Assembly (NCBI RefSeq): GCF_003477885.1
Contig: NZ_QUEE01000002.1
Coordinates: 186,001 to 250,000 of the forward strand
Origin: Lachnotalea sp. AF33-28
GTDB taxonomy: Bacteria; Bacillota; Clostridia; Lachnospirales; Lachnospiraceae
DNA length: 64,000 nt
Direction: 5' to 3'
Part shown: positions 17,077 through 25,839 of the stretch, piece by piece
Layout of the letters: each line of letters begins with the position of its first letter
Position numbering within the stretch: position 1 is the stretch's first letter
Program-made: the position numbers and the translations under genes
Notes under the pieces: generated by a model
Database searches by the model: none
What the model saw: the letters and a program-made list of their open reading frames with translations, nothing else
What the model was told of the DNA's origin: nothing

Positions 17077-18102
17077 ATGGGAACGGAGACTGAACATGCG
17101 GACAATATTCTGCTGGATGTGCGCCATTTAAAAAAGTATTTTCCGATGAACAAGGGCTTTTTTGGAAAGTCCGCCGGGGACTTGAAGGCGGTGGACGATG
17201 TCTCCTTCACGCTGGAAAAGGGCCAGGTGCTGGGCCTTGTGGGGGAGAGCGGCTGCGGCAAGACCACGCTGGGGCGGCTGCTGCTGCGCGCCTATGAGGC
17301 AACGGGCGGAGAGGTGAATTACAATCTGGGCGGCCGTAAATTTGATCTGTTACAGCTGGATTATCATCAGCTGCGGGAGGTGCGCCGGGAGATACAGATG
17401 ATTTTCCAGGATCCCTACGGCTCTCTAAATCCCAGAAAGACGGTGCTGGATATCGTGGGAGAGCCGCTGAAGGTAAACGGAATCAGCTCGGGGCATAAGC
17501 TCCAGGAGCAGGTGCAGAACCTGATGCAGATCGTAGGGCTGGAGACCAAATACATCCGCAGATATCCCCACGCTTTTTCGGGAGGGCAGCGGCAGAGGAT
17601 CGGCATTGCCCGGGCGCTGGCCACGGACCCGCAGCTGATCGTATGTGACGAGGCGGTCAGCGCGCTGGACGTATCCGTACAGGCGCAGATCATCAATCTG
17701 CTGCAGGAGCTGCAGGAAACCATGGGCCTGACTTATATCTTCATATCCCATGGCTTAAGCGTGGTGCGTCATATTTCCACGAGAGTAGCCGTGATGTATG
17801 TGGGAAAGATTGTGGAGCTGGCACCCACAGATGAGCTGTACAGCCATCCGGCCCACCCCTATACGGAGGCGATTTTAAGCGCCGCTCCCGACGTGAATAT
17901 AGATGAGAAACGAAAACGCATCATACTGGAGGGAGAGGCCGCTAATCCGGCTAACGTGCCCACAGGCTGTCCGTTTCATCCGAGGTGTATGTACGCTGCG
18001 GAGAAATGCAGCAAAGAGGTGCCGGAATATAAGGAGATTGCGCCCGGGCATTACTGCGCCTGCCATTACAGCGGCGATCTGAACTTAAGCGGTGTGGACT
18101 GA
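17077..18102 (+). CDS. ABC transporter ATP-binding protein, DppF/OppF type
   Basis: A 341-residue ATPase, the heterodimer partner of the preceding subunit. Walker A GESGCGKT is at residues 56-63, the signature is FSGGQRQRIGIARAL, and Walker B is LIVCDEAVSALD. The C-terminus carries the family's cysteine motif (CPFHPRCMYAAEKC). Start ATG with GGAGAGGCGG just upstream, two bases after the previous stop. Together the five transporter proteins make a complete oligopeptide-type importer. Confidence 0.94.
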   Translation: MGTETEHADNILLDVRHLKKYFPMNKGFFGKSAGDLKAVDDVSFTLEKGQVLGLVGESGCGKTTLGRLLLRAYEATGGEVNYNLGGRKFDLLQLDYHQLREVRREIQMIFQDPYGSLNPRKTVLDIVGEPLKVNGISSGHKLQEQVQNLMQIVGLETKYIRRYPHAFSGGQRQRIGIARALATDPQLIVCDEAVSALDVSVQAQIINLLQELQETMGLTYIFISHGLSVVRHISTRVAVMYVGKIVELAPTDELYSHPAHPYTEAILSAAPDVNIDEKRKRIILEGEAANPANVPTGCPFHPRCMYAAEKCSKEVPEYKEIAPGHYCACHYSGDLNLSGVD

Positions 18103-18135
18103 CAGCAGCAGATTGGCTGCAAAAGCGAGGAGATT

Positions 18136-19140
18136 ATGGATCAGAGGGAAGAAATCGTAACGATAGCGGTGGACGAATTAAAGCAGCTGTGTCTGAAGCG
18201 GCTGGCGGAGGTTTCCGTGCCGGATACAGAAGCGCGGATTATCACGGATATTCTGGTGGAAGCGGATCAGCGGGGAGTGCATTCCCACGGTGTGGTATGC
18301 CTCCCACGGTATATATCCCTGATCAAACGCGGGATCATGAAACGAAAGATGGAGTATGAAACCGTAACGGACAGCGGAGCAGTCAGCGTATGGGACGGAC
18401 TGCGCAGCAATGCGCAGGTGCTGGGAAAGGCCGCCATGCTGCACGCGGTTGAGCGCGCCAGGGAGTATGGGATGGCGGCCGTCGCCGTTAAAAACAGCAA
18501 TCATTTTGGCGCCGGCGCCTATTATTCGGAACTGGCGGCCGATGCGGGCATGATCGGCATCACCGTATCCACCGGGTCGCCCACCATGGCTCCCTGGGGA
18601 GGCGCCGAGCGGATGATTGGCAACAATCCGTTGGCGGTAGCGGTACCTGTAAAGGACGGTGAACCAATACTTCTGGATATGGCTATGAGTGTGGTCGCCT
18701 TCGGCAAGATCACCAACCTGGCCAAACAGGGAATCCCCAAGATACCGGAAGGCTGGGCTCTGGATGAAGACGGCAGGGAGACCACAGATGTGTCAAAGGT
18801 TTACTCGGTGATACCGGTTGGGACCTATAAGGGATTCGGCCTGGCGCTCATCATCGATATCCTTTCCGGCATACTGTTTGGCGGCGCAACAGGCGAGCGG
18901 GCAGGAGATGACTGCCAGGGGCCGGCGCAGCTCTTTATAGCCCTGGATATCGAAGCCTTTGGAAACAGCGGCCGGTTTTATCAGGAACTTTCTGACCGCA
19001 TGGCGGAGCTGAAAGCGTGCAGGAAAGCGGAGGGATCCGGAGAAATCCTGTTTCCGGGCGAGCTGGAAAACATCACACGATCCCATTCCGGCGAGTATGT
19101 GAAGCTGATCCGGGAGATTGTGGAAGAACTGCAGATGTGA
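18136..19140 (+). CDS. Malate/L-lactate/sulfolactate dehydrogenase family (Ldh_2)
   Basis: A 334-residue NAD(P)-dependent oxidoreductase of the Ldh_2 family, which is structurally unrelated to the D-isomer family. Diagnostic segments are ADQRGVHSHGV with the catalytic His, KNSNHFGAGAYY, GNNPLAVAVP and GTYKGFGLALIIDILSG. Known members oxidise L-malate, (S)-ureidoglycolate, (R)-sulfolactate or delta-1-piperideine carboxylate. It is the last gene of the operon, 33 bases after the second ATPase, with GCGAGGAG upstream. With the two D-isomer enzymes it could invert or fully oxidise a 2-hydroxyacid released from the imported compound. Confidence 0.92.
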   Translation: MDQREEIVTIAVDELKQLCLKRLAEVSVPDTEARIITDILVEADQRGVHSHGVVCLPRYISLIKRGIMKRKMEYETVTDSGAVSVWDGLRSNAQVLGKAAMLHAVERAREYGMAAVAVKNSNHFGAGAYYSELAADAGMIGITVSTGSPTMAPWGGAERMIGNNPLAVAVPVKDGEPILLDMAMSVVAFGKITNLAKQGIPKIPEGWALDEDGRETTDVSKVYSVIPVGTYKGFGLALIIDILSGILFGGATGERAGDDCQGPAQLFIALDIEAFGNSGRFYQELSDRMAELKACRKAEGSGEILFPGELENITRSHSGEYVKLIREIVEELQM

Positions 19141-19162
19141 AATAGTTTATTACAGTAAGTAA

Positions 19163-19206
19163 AGGAGCAAAACCATAACAGGCGGTTCTGATATGGTTTT
19201 GCTCCT
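19163..19206 (+). terminator. Strong stem-loop after the catabolic operon
   Basis: AGGAGCAAAACCATA (19163-19177) pairs with TATGGTTTTGCTCCT (19192-19206), a perfect 15-bp stem with a 14-base loop, just past the last operon gene. The downstream bases are not a clean T run, so termination efficiency is uncertain. Confidence 0.7.
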
Positions 19207-19305
19207 GGTTTATGTGTGTCTGAGTATGTTAGATCCTTAAAGCCCTTGATAAACTGGGTCTTTGCGGAGACGGAAAATGGGAAAATCAGAGCTGAAAGCG
19301 AGCAA

Positions 19306-19632
19306 TTACCATCGGTTCATGTTCTTTTTATGCTTATCCAAATACACTTTTTTCAGTTCTTCTGGCGTAATACCGTAGCAAAGCATAACGTCATTAAAAT
19401 ACATCAGTGTATCACACATTTCCTCAATAAAGTGCTCTCTCACATCCGGATCGTTCATAATCCTGTCATCGCCCTGCTTTTTAATGATATCAGCTACCTC
19501 GCCTGCCTCAATCATCATCCATAGTAATGAGTCCCGTCCTCCTTGGGGAGTAAGCGGCCCCCATTTACTTTTATACTTTTCCTGCAATTCTTTCTGAATT
19601 TTCTGCATTGTATCAAATCCAAAATGTTCCAT
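19306..19632 (-). CDS. MazG-like nucleotide pyrophosphohydrolase
   Basis: A 108-residue all-alpha NTP-PPase. The metal-binding pattern E-A-G-E-V-A-D (residues about 42-48) and the later EEMCDTLMYFND (E-x-x-D, about residues 70-81) match the EExxE...ExxD arrangement of MazG/dUTPase-like enzymes, which hydrolyse non-canonical or excess (d)NTPs to monophosphates. The ATG follows GGAGGAAAT. It is a single gene on the minus strand, convergent with the catabolic operon. Its nucleotide specificity is not evident. Confidence 0.85.
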   Translation of the reverse strand: MEHFGFDTMQKIQKELQEKYKSKWGPLTPQGGRDSLLWMMIEAGEVADIIKKQGDDRIMNDPDVREHFIEEMCDTLMYFNDVMLCYGITPEELKKVYLDKHKKNMNRW

Positions 19633-19764
19633 TCTATTTCCTCCGTATTTTTCACCGTATATTCGTCTTTTTCCACTAATGCGTATAAACCCATAACTGG
19701 CTTTTTTATTTTAGTATGAGTATATGGAAATGTGAAACAGCTTATTTCGTTTCATTACTTCATG

Positions 19765-19917
19765 CTACTTTTCATCCCCCTGTTTGTTCGCTTGGGCACC
19801 AATCGGGCACCATTTTACTCTTTGCAGCACGGTTTCTATAATTTTTCCATCGTGTTCTCGAATGGAGAAATATGTACTTGTATGAATAAAAGCCTGGTCA
19901 TAAAGCTTCACCCATTT
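19765..19917 (-). other. In-frame open stretch after the PPOX-gene stop codon
   Basis: Directly after the TAG stop at 19918-19920 the same frame stays open for 50 codons (KWVKLYDQ... to ...ANKQGDEK, stop at 19765-19767). It has no start codon of its own and may be chance or a worn gene end; the KWCPIG piece is vaguely like recombinase C-termini. The rest of the 19633-19917 gap shows nothing I can name. Confidence 0.2.
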
Positions 19918-20340
19918 CTAAATTATCTCAAAGATTTCCGAATGGAAGTTCGCATAATATCGCCCGCTGTCTGCAATAAATTTCAAGACACAATAGTCCG
20001 GATCAGTCACTCCTTCCGGGTAATACATGGTGTCGCCTTCCTGCCAGATCATTTCTTTGCTGGCGGGGTCTTCCAGCACCTCCATACGGCCGATTAGCAT
20101 GACTCCCCGGAAGAAGCGTTTGTCGTAAAAGTAAATACTGGCGTTTGGATTTTTCCGAAACTGGGCCACCCGCAGGGATGATGTATTCGTTGTAAAATAA
20201 AATTCCCGGATCCCCACCCGCTTGCGGGGCGGAAGCATGGCCTTCATATTAGGAAAACCATCCTCCGAAATAGAGGCTATAAAAGATACGCCTTGTTTAT
20301 CAATGAGATTACTAATTGTTTTTTCCGCATCACGCATCAT
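19918..20340 (-). CDS. Pyridoxamine 5'-phosphate oxidase-like flavin-binding protein
   Basis: A 140-residue split-barrel protein of the PPOX/general-stress-protein-26 type. It begins with a helix (residues 1-15) followed by the barrel strands VSFIASISEDGFPNMKAM and REFYFTTNTSSLRVAQFRKNPNASIYF, the flavin-binding part of the family. Such proteins bind FMN, F420 or haem and reduce small molecules; true pyridoxine synthesis is unlikely for this short form. GAGGAGAA precedes the tandem ATGs, so the second (20337) is an alternative start. It is an isolated gene upstream of the tandem repeat. Confidence 0.85.
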   Translation of the reverse strand: MMRDAEKTISNLIDKQGVSFIASISEDGFPNMKAMLPPRKRVGIREFYFTTNTSSLRVAQFRKNPNASIYFYDKRFFRGVMLIGRMEVLEDPASKEMIWQEGDTMYYPEGVTDPDYCVLKFIADSGRYYANFHSEIFEII

Positions 20341-20398
20341 GATCGTATTCTCCTCATTTCTAATATTTGTGAACAGGCATTATGTCTGCCAACATTGT

Positions 20399-20622
20399 AC
20401 CATGTCAGCAAGCTGACATGCCCCCTCAGGGGGATGCGCATGATTTCCTAAGGAAATTGTCCGCTTCGCGGACAGAAATCAGCGCGGGTATAATATCTAT
20501 CGATATTATACCATATCAGCAGGCTGACATGCCCCCTCAAGGGGATGCGCATGATTTCCTAAGGAAATTGTCCGCTTCGCGGAAGGAAATCAACGCGGGT
20601 ATAATATCTGTCGATATTATAC
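20399..20622. repeat. Two tandem copies of a 111-bp multi-hairpin element
   Basis: Copies start at 20399 and 20510 and are about 95% identical. Each contains consecutive small palindromes: GTCAGC..GCTGAC, CCCCT..AGGGG, TTTCCTAAGGAAA, GTCCGC-TTC-GCGGAC, and GGTATAATATC..GATATTATACC (11-bp perfect stem). A related piece in opposite orientation is at 1693-1792. Nothing in it looks coding, and the remaining bases up to 20775 hold no clear feature. Confidence 0.9.
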
Positions 20623-20775
20623 CATTGGAGTGTAAATTATTCCACAGAATGAAAAGAAAAGATGCACCATAAATATGCAGGAATCTGCTGATAAAGAAGG
20701 ATAGTAATGCGCAATCCGCCCAGACTATATGTAAGTGTTTCCGCAATCAATTCAAAGGCAGGTGAGTGAATAACT

Positions 20776-22707
20776 ATGCTGAAGCGTAAGATACGCCTAT
20801 TCTATCTGTTGACTGTAATTTCAGCGGTCTATCTCATATGGCGGCTGTTTTTTACGCTGCCCGCAGGTGAAGGGTGGATGGCCATAACGGCCGGCATCCT
20901 GCTGCTCCTGTCGGAGGCTGCCGGTTTTCTGGAAATACTGCATATCACGCACTTGGTTTCGGAAATCTACCTTCCCACAAAAGCGGATCTTCCAGCTGAG
21001 CGTTTTCCGGATGTCGATGTATTTATCGCAACCTATAATGAGCCTGTCCCCATACTGGAAAAAACGGTCCAGGGCTGCCTGCAGATGGATTATCCGGAGA
21101 AAGGAAAAGTGCATATCTATCTGTGCGATGACGGCGGGCGGGTACAGGTGCGGGAGTTGGCAGGGCGTATGGGCATCCGTTACCTGGCAAGGGGCAGCAG
21201 AGAACACGCCAAGGCCGGCAATTTAAACTACGCTCTTAGCAACAGCAGTTCGCCGTTGATCGTTACCTTTGACGCAGATATGATTCCAATGCACGATTTT
21301 CTCACCGCCCTGGTCCCCTATTTTTTTGCGGAAGCAGGAAGTGATATGGAAAGATCCGAGATCGGTTTCATTCAGAGCCCGCAGAGCTTCTACAACCATG
21401 ACCTGTTTCAGTATAACCTGTATCTGGAGGAAAGCGCGCCCAATGAGCAGAATTTCTTTTTCCGCTATGTACAGCTTGCCAGAAACCGCAATAATGCAGC
21501 CATATATGGAGGCTCCAATACGGTCCTGTCCCGAAAGGCGCTTATGGACGCGGGAGGTTTTTACACCGGCTCCATCACGGAGGATCTGGCCACCGGCCTG
21601 CTGATTCAGGCGGCAGGTTACAAAGGCTATGCCGTATCCGAGGTGCATGCGAGCGGATTATCGCCGGAGGATCTGACAAGTCTGTTTAAACAGAGAGAAC
21701 GGTGGGCCAGAGGCTGTATCCAGACCTTCCGCAGACTGCGCCTGCTTCGCCGGAAGGATCTGACAGCGGGACAGAAGAGGGATTACGGAATGGCGCTGCT
21801 GTACTGGTATACGCCGCTGCGCCGGCTGATGTTCATCCTGTCCCCCATTCTATATTTTGTGTTTGGCATACCGGTGATCCGCTGCGGCCTTCTGCCCCTG
21901 ATCTGTCTGTGGCTGCCTTCCGTTTTGCTGTACTATTTTGCCCTTTCGAAGCTGGCGGGCGATATGCGGACGGCAAGGCTTAGCAATATCTATGACACGA
22001 TCCTGTTTCCTGCGTTGTTACCGGGCGTGATCCTTGAAACTCTGGGGATACAAAAGAAACAGTTCTCTGTCACGGCAAAAGGGAAGATGCCGGCTGGTGC
22101 AGGAACTGGAGAAGTAAAAAGGCGGGACAAAGGGCTTATCCGATGGAGCCGCGCTGTTTATCTGGTATTACTGGGATTTACGCTGGCCGGAGTGTACCGC
22201 CTTTTTGCTGTTCCCGCTTTACAGGAAAATTACGGCTGGGTTGTGGTTTTGTTTTGGCTGGTTCTGAATGCGTATCATATGCTGATGGCTCTGTTTTTTC
22301 TGTCCGGCAGACAGGTAAGGCGCGTATCGGAACGGATCCGCGCCGCCGAACAGATCGCCCTTGAAATGGAAGATCAGATTATCCATGCGGTTACCAGCGA
22401 CCTATCAGAAGGCGGAGCTGCTTTCCTGCTAAACACCTGTATCACGCTGCCCGATATCTTTAATGTAAGGCTGGGGATCGGCGGACGGTATGAATGCCGT
22501 ATGAAGGCGAAGCCGGTCTATCGAAACCGGGAGGGAGCAGGTTGGCGTTATGGTATCGCGTTTGTGGAGATATCCCGGCCGCAGCGGCTTAGGCTGTATG
22601 GCCTGCTCTATGACCGGGTTCCTCCGCTGCCCGAGCAGGTGACGGAAGGCACCGGTTTTTACAAGGACTTAAGGAGAAACCTGAAAAAAAGGATCCGGAG
22701 AAGATAG
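20776..22707 (+). CDS. Cellulose-synthase-like glycosyltransferase with PilZ domain
   Basis: A 643-residue membrane GT2 enzyme that would polymerise a beta-linked polysaccharide from a UDP-sugar and export it. Two N-terminal membrane helices (about 10-28 and 35-60) precede the catalytic domain with DDGG (Asp118/119), FDADM (166-168), TED (about 266) and QRERW (about 305), the D,D,D,QxxRW set of processive synthases. Further membrane helices follow at about 345-420 and 460-510. The C-terminal part (about 515-625) resembles a PilZ c-di-GMP receptor, although the RxxxR element is weak. It stands alone, without the bcsB/bcsZ genes of Gram-negative cellulose operons. The diguanylate cyclase at 51022 could feed it. 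Confidence 0.85.
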   Translation: MLKRKIRLFYLLTVISAVYLIWRLFFTLPAGEGWMAITAGILLLLSEAAGFLEILHITHLVSEIYLPTKADLPAERFPDVDVFIATYNEPVPILEKTVQGCLQMDYPEKGKVHIYLCDDGGRVQVRELAGRMGIRYLARGSREHAKAGNLNYALSNSSSPLIVTFDADMIPMHDFLTALVPYFFAEAGSDMERSEIGFIQSPQSFYNHDLFQYNLYLEESAPNEQNFFFRYVQLARNRNNAAIYGGSNTVLSRKALMDAGGFYTGSITEDLATGLLIQAAGYKGYAVSEVHASGLSPEDLTSLFKQRERWARGCIQTFRRLRLLRRKDLTAGQKRDYGMALLYWYTPLRRLMFILSPILYFVFGIPVIRCGLLPLICLWLPSVLLYYFALSKLAGDMRTARLSNIYDTILFPALLPGVILETLGIQKKQFSVTAKGKMPAGAGTGEVKRRDKGLIRWSRAVYLVLLGFTLAGVYRLFAVPALQENYGWVVVLFWLVLNAYHMLMALFFLSGRQVRRVSERIRAAEQIALEMEDQIIHAVTSDLSEGGAAFLLNTCITLPDIFNVRLGIGGRYECRMKAKPVYRNREGAGWRYGIAFVEISRPQRLRLYGLLYDRVPPLPEQVTEGTGFYKDLRRNLKKRIRRR

Positions 22708-22722
22708 ATATCATCCGTTTTA

Positions 22723-22754
22723 TTCACAGATTGATCACATTGTGCCTTTATAAT
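22723..22754 (+). promoter_or_regulatory. Promoter with regulator box shared with the export operon
   Basis: TATAAT (22749-22754) lies downstream of TTCACAGATTGATCACATTG (22723-22742), which replaces a normal -35. The same 20-mer with three changes lies upstream of the export operon (26714-26733). It is probably a binding site for the response regulator encoded in this operon. Confidence 0.55.
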
Positions 22755-22804
22755 GAATAACAATCATATCTTAAGACATTGAGAAGATTTGTGAGGTGAC
22801 TGTC

Positions 22805-23665
22805 ATGTGCGATGGAAAAGACCATAAAAACGGGAAATGGGCGAAACAGATCCTTGAATGCCGTCACGAGGACGGCATGTGGGGAAATTTCCACGCGTTA
22901 AGCCGTCCGGTCGGCCAAAAACAGTATTCGACAGAACAAGCTTTGCGCAGATTGCTGATTTTAGGTTATACAATTGAAGATGAACCAATTCAAACAATTG
23001 TAAAGCGTATGGAAATGTGCATTAAAGGCGAAAAAAAGATTGACGGCTACTATGAAAAAACGCATGATTGGCCTCTGTTTGAAAAATTGATGCTTGCGGC
23101 CTGGATCCGGATCATAGAACCGGAAAATAAAGCCGCATTGGAAGTTGCATACAGCTGGGCAGCTTTGGTGGAAAAGGCGTTTGAGCACGGCCGGTATGAC
23201 CGTGACAGCGACATGAAAGCATTCGCCGAACAGCACAAAAGAAAACCAAAGAGCGGTTTTGAAACGGGCTTTGGCATGTTTTATCATGCGGCTTTGCTCA
23301 AAGGTGTTTTGCAGTATCAGACAGAGAGTCTGTTTCTCGATTATTATTTATCAAGGAACGACGGTATGTTTTATACTTACGCAAAGCCGCTTAATAAATT
23401 GCCCGATGTTTTTGCCTCAAGGGATGCGAGTGATTATCTGGCCGCTCTTGAGGTCCTGGCTGAATATGATCTGGCAAAAACGAAGCTGAAATTTGCCGCG
23501 GACTGGTTAGAGGAAAACAGAGATGAAAACGGTAAGTGGGATTTTGGAGCTAAAGCGAATGACGGGATTTATTTTCCCCGCTCTGATTCCTGGAGAAAAG
23601 CGGAAGACAGGAAAAGTGACTGCACAGAAAGAGTGCGCGCATTTTTGAAAAAGGTAAGGGGGTAA
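22805..23665 (+). CDS. Uncharacterised all-alpha protein co-transcribed with a two-component system
   Basis: A 286-residue soluble protein I cannot assign to a family with certainty. It is predicted alpha-helical, with repeated helix pairs separated by short acidic loops, and has motifs ECRHEDGMWGNFHAL near the start and LEENRDENGKWDFG near the end. These D/E-x-x-G-x-W elements resemble the QW-type loops of prenyltransferase/squalene-cyclase alpha-alpha toroids; that comparison is tentative. I choose the ATG at 22805 (GAGGTG six bases upstream). Its base composition is more AT-rich than its neighbours. It lies 33 bases before the response regulator, so a sensing or accessory role is plausible. 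Confidence 0.75.
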   Translation: MCDGKDHKNGKWAKQILECRHEDGMWGNFHALSRPVGQKQYSTEQALRRLLILGYTIEDEPIQTIVKRMEMCIKGEKKIDGYYEKTHDWPLFEKLMLAAWIRIIEPENKAALEVAYSWAALVEKAFEHGRYDRDSDMKAFAEQHKRKPKSGFETGFGMFYHAALLKGVLQYQTESLFLDYYLSRNDGMFYTYAKPLNKLPDVFASRDASDYLAALEVLAEYDLAKTKLKFAADWLEENRDENGKWDFGAKANDGIYFPRSDSWRKAEDRKSDCTERVRAFLKKVRG

Positions 23666-23698
23666 CGGCGGTGAGGCTGACCTCCAAAGGTGAAGGCG

Positions 23699-24373
23699 AT
23701 GGCCAGGATTTTAATCGTGGATGATGAAGAAAAAATCAGAAGTATCATACGAAAATATGCGGAGCATGAAGGATATGAGGTGAGTGAAGCGGCGGACGGG
23801 CAGGAGGCGGTATACCTCTGCCGGGCAGGCAGTTTTGACTGCATCGTATTGGATGTGATGATGCCGATGCTGGACGGCTTTGCGGCCTGCCGGGAAATAC
23901 ATAAATACTGTGACACACCGGTGATCATGCTGTCAGCCAGGGGAGAGGAGTATGACCGGATACACGGCTTTGAGCTGGGGGTGGACGACTATGTGGTCAA
24001 ACCCTTTTCCCCCAGGGAGCTGATGCTGCGCATACGGGTGGTAATTACGCGCAATCAGAGAAAAAACGGTCAGGATAAGGAAAGCTACAGCTACAAGGGG
24101 CTGCATGTCAATTTTGCCGCCAGAAAGGTCAGTGTGGACGGCAGGCGCACAGAACTTACACTGAAGGAATACGAGCTTTTGTCCTTCCTGATTCAGAACA
24201 AAGGGATTGCGCTGTCCAGAGAGCAGCTGATCACCGGCGTGTGGGGGTATGACTATTACGGGGACGACCGTACGCTGGATACACATGTTAAAAAACTTCG
24301 GGGCAGCCTGGGCCCCTACAGGGACTGCCTGGTGACGCTTAGAGGGGTGGGATATCGCTTTGAAGAACCGTAA
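23699..24373 (+). CDS. OmpR/PhoB-family response regulator
   Basis: A 224-residue two-domain regulator. The receiver has the acidic pocket DD (8-9), phosphoacceptor Asp52 (VLDVMMP), a conserved Ser of MLSARGEEY and Lys of DDYVVKPFSP. The C-terminal winged helix (about 127-224) has TLKEYELLSFLIQNKG and TLDTHVKKLRGSL. I choose the ATG at 23699. Its stop lies within the start of the kinase gene (14-base overlap), so the two are translationally coupled. Likely targets are its own operon and the export operon at 26826, which share a 20-bp site. Confidence 0.95.
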   Translation: MARILIVDDEEKIRSIIRKYAEHEGYEVSEAADGQEAVYLCRAGSFDCIVLDVMMPMLDGFAACREIHKYCDTPVIMLSARGEEYDRIHGFELGVDDYVVKPFSPRELMLRIRVVITRNQRKNGQDKESYSYKGLHVNFAARKVSVDGRRTELTLKEYELLSFLIQNKGIALSREQLITGVWGYDYYGDDRTLDTHVKKLRGSLGPYRDCLVTLRGVGYRFEEP

Positions 24374-25838
24374 GATCGGCATCCGTTGGAAAATATTTAT
24401 GTACCTGCTGGCGTTTGTCGCCATACTGCTGGCGCTGCTCTGGCTCATGCAGATTGTTTACCTGAATACCTTCTATAAAGGCATCAAAAAGAATGAGCTG
24501 CAGCAAGTCTGCACACAGCTTTTAAAATCGGCGCAGTCAGGCAGCCTGTCAGAGGCCATGGAAGAAGCGGCCAGAAAATCGGATTTGGAGGTGCTCCTCG
24601 CCGACATGCAGGGCAGCATCATGGAGAGCGCTCCTGCAAACGGCCGGTTCGCGCTGCTGACTGCGGAGATGTTTGGGGAGTATCTGCAGGCGGCCAGAGA
24701 GGGCGGCGGCAGCGCCCAGATCGAAATGGAAGGGGATGTGCGCGGCATGGACCCCTCGCAGTATGAAAAAGCACAGCCGCCCCATGACGAAGGCCCGGGC
24801 CGGTTCATGATGCCGTTTGATATGCGCATGGGGGCTGAGAGTATCGTAGCGCTGGAATTGCTGAAATGGAACGGGGAAGAGGCGCTGCTGATCGTGCGCA
24901 GCCTTGTGACGCCGATCGATGCGACGGTTCAGACGCTCCGGGTGCAGTTTGTATGTATCGCCCTGATCTTATTTCTGCTGTCCCTGCTGATCGCACTTTT
25001 TATGGCGAAAAAGATCTCCCGGCCGATCGTAGAGATTAACAGCATGGCGCTGGAAATGGGAAAGGGCAACTATGATGTGAGATTTCCGCAGGCCGGTTAT
25101 AAGGAAATTTCGGAGCTTGGGACTACCCTGAACCACACCGCCGCAGAGCTGAAAAAGGCGGAGCGGATACAGCAGGAGCTGATCGCCAATGTATCCCACG
25201 ATCTTCGGACGCCTCTCACCATGATCATCGCCTATGCGGAAGCCATACAGGATCTCCCGGAGGAGAATACGGCGGAAAACCTCCAGGTTGTGATCGATGA
25301 AGGGAAAAGGCTCACCGCGCTCGTGAACGATCTGCTGGAGCTGTCCAAACTGCAGTCGGGGGCGGAGTCCGTCCGGATGCAGACCTATGACCTGACGGAA
25401 AGCATTCAGGCAGTATTAAAACGGTATGCGAAGCTGGTGGAGCAGGAAGGATACGAGATCCGGTTTGAATACGGAAGCCATGTATGGATCAGGGCGGATG
25501 AGTATAAAATATATCAGGTCATTTATAATTTTATCAATAACGCCATCCACTATACCGGTGACAATAAAAAGGTGGTAGTGCGCCAGATGCTTATACCGGA
25601 CCGCGTGCGGATTGAAGTGGAGGATTACGGGGAAGGGATTAAGGAGGAAGACCTTCCTTATATATGGGAGCGCTATTATAAGGTGGACAAGGCACATAAG
25701 AGATCGGTAAACGGCAGTGGGCTGGGGCTGTCCATTGTAAAGAATATACTGATACTCCACGGAGCGGACTACGGAGTGAAGAGCAGCCCGGGCGAGGGAA
25801 GCATTTTCTGGTTTGAACTGCCCCTGGCCGAGATATGA
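24360..25838 (+). CDS. Membrane sensor histidine kinase
   Basis: A 492-residue kinase. Two membrane helices (about 13-33 and 196-216) flank an extracytoplasmic sensor domain of about 160 residues, followed by HAMP (to about 268), the dimerisation domain with phospho-acceptor His280 (NVSHDLRTPL), and an HATPase with N box (YNFINNAIHYT), G1 (DYGEGI), F box (IWERYYK) and G2 (GSGLGLSIVKN). All catalytic elements are intact. It starts with TTG inside the end of the regulator gene. The sensor domain has no domain I can name, so the signal is unknown; envelope stress or an antimicrobial is suggested by the linked exporter. Confidence 0.94.
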   Translation: MKNRKIGIRWKIFMYLLAFVAILLALLWLMQIVYLNTFYKGIKKNELQQVCTQLLKSAQSGSLSEAMEEAARKSDLEVLLADMQGSIMESAPANGRFALLTAEMFGEYLQAAREGGGSAQIEMEGDVRGMDPSQYEKAQPPHDEGPGRFMMPFDMRMGAESIVALELLKWNGEEALLIVRSLVTPIDATVQTLRVQFVCIALILFLLSLLIALFMAKKISRPIVEINSMALEMGKGNYDVRFPQAGYKEISELGTTLNHTAAELKKAERIQQELIANVSHDLRTPLTMIIAYAEAIQDLPEENTAENLQVVIDEGKRLTALVNDLLELSKLQSGAESVRMQTYDLTESIQAVLKRYAKLVEQEGYEIRFEYGSHVWIRADEYKIYQVIYNFINNAIHYTGDNKKVVVRQMLIPDRVRIEVEDYGEGIKEEDLPYIWERYYKVDKAHKRSVNGSGLGLSIVKNILILHGADYGVKSSPGEGSIFWFELPLAEI

Positions 25839-25839
25839 G

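Noticed and set aside
22796..22804. GTG start three codons upstream for the helical protein at 22805
   Set aside because: It would overlap the GAGGTG ribosome binding site that fits the ATG at 22805.
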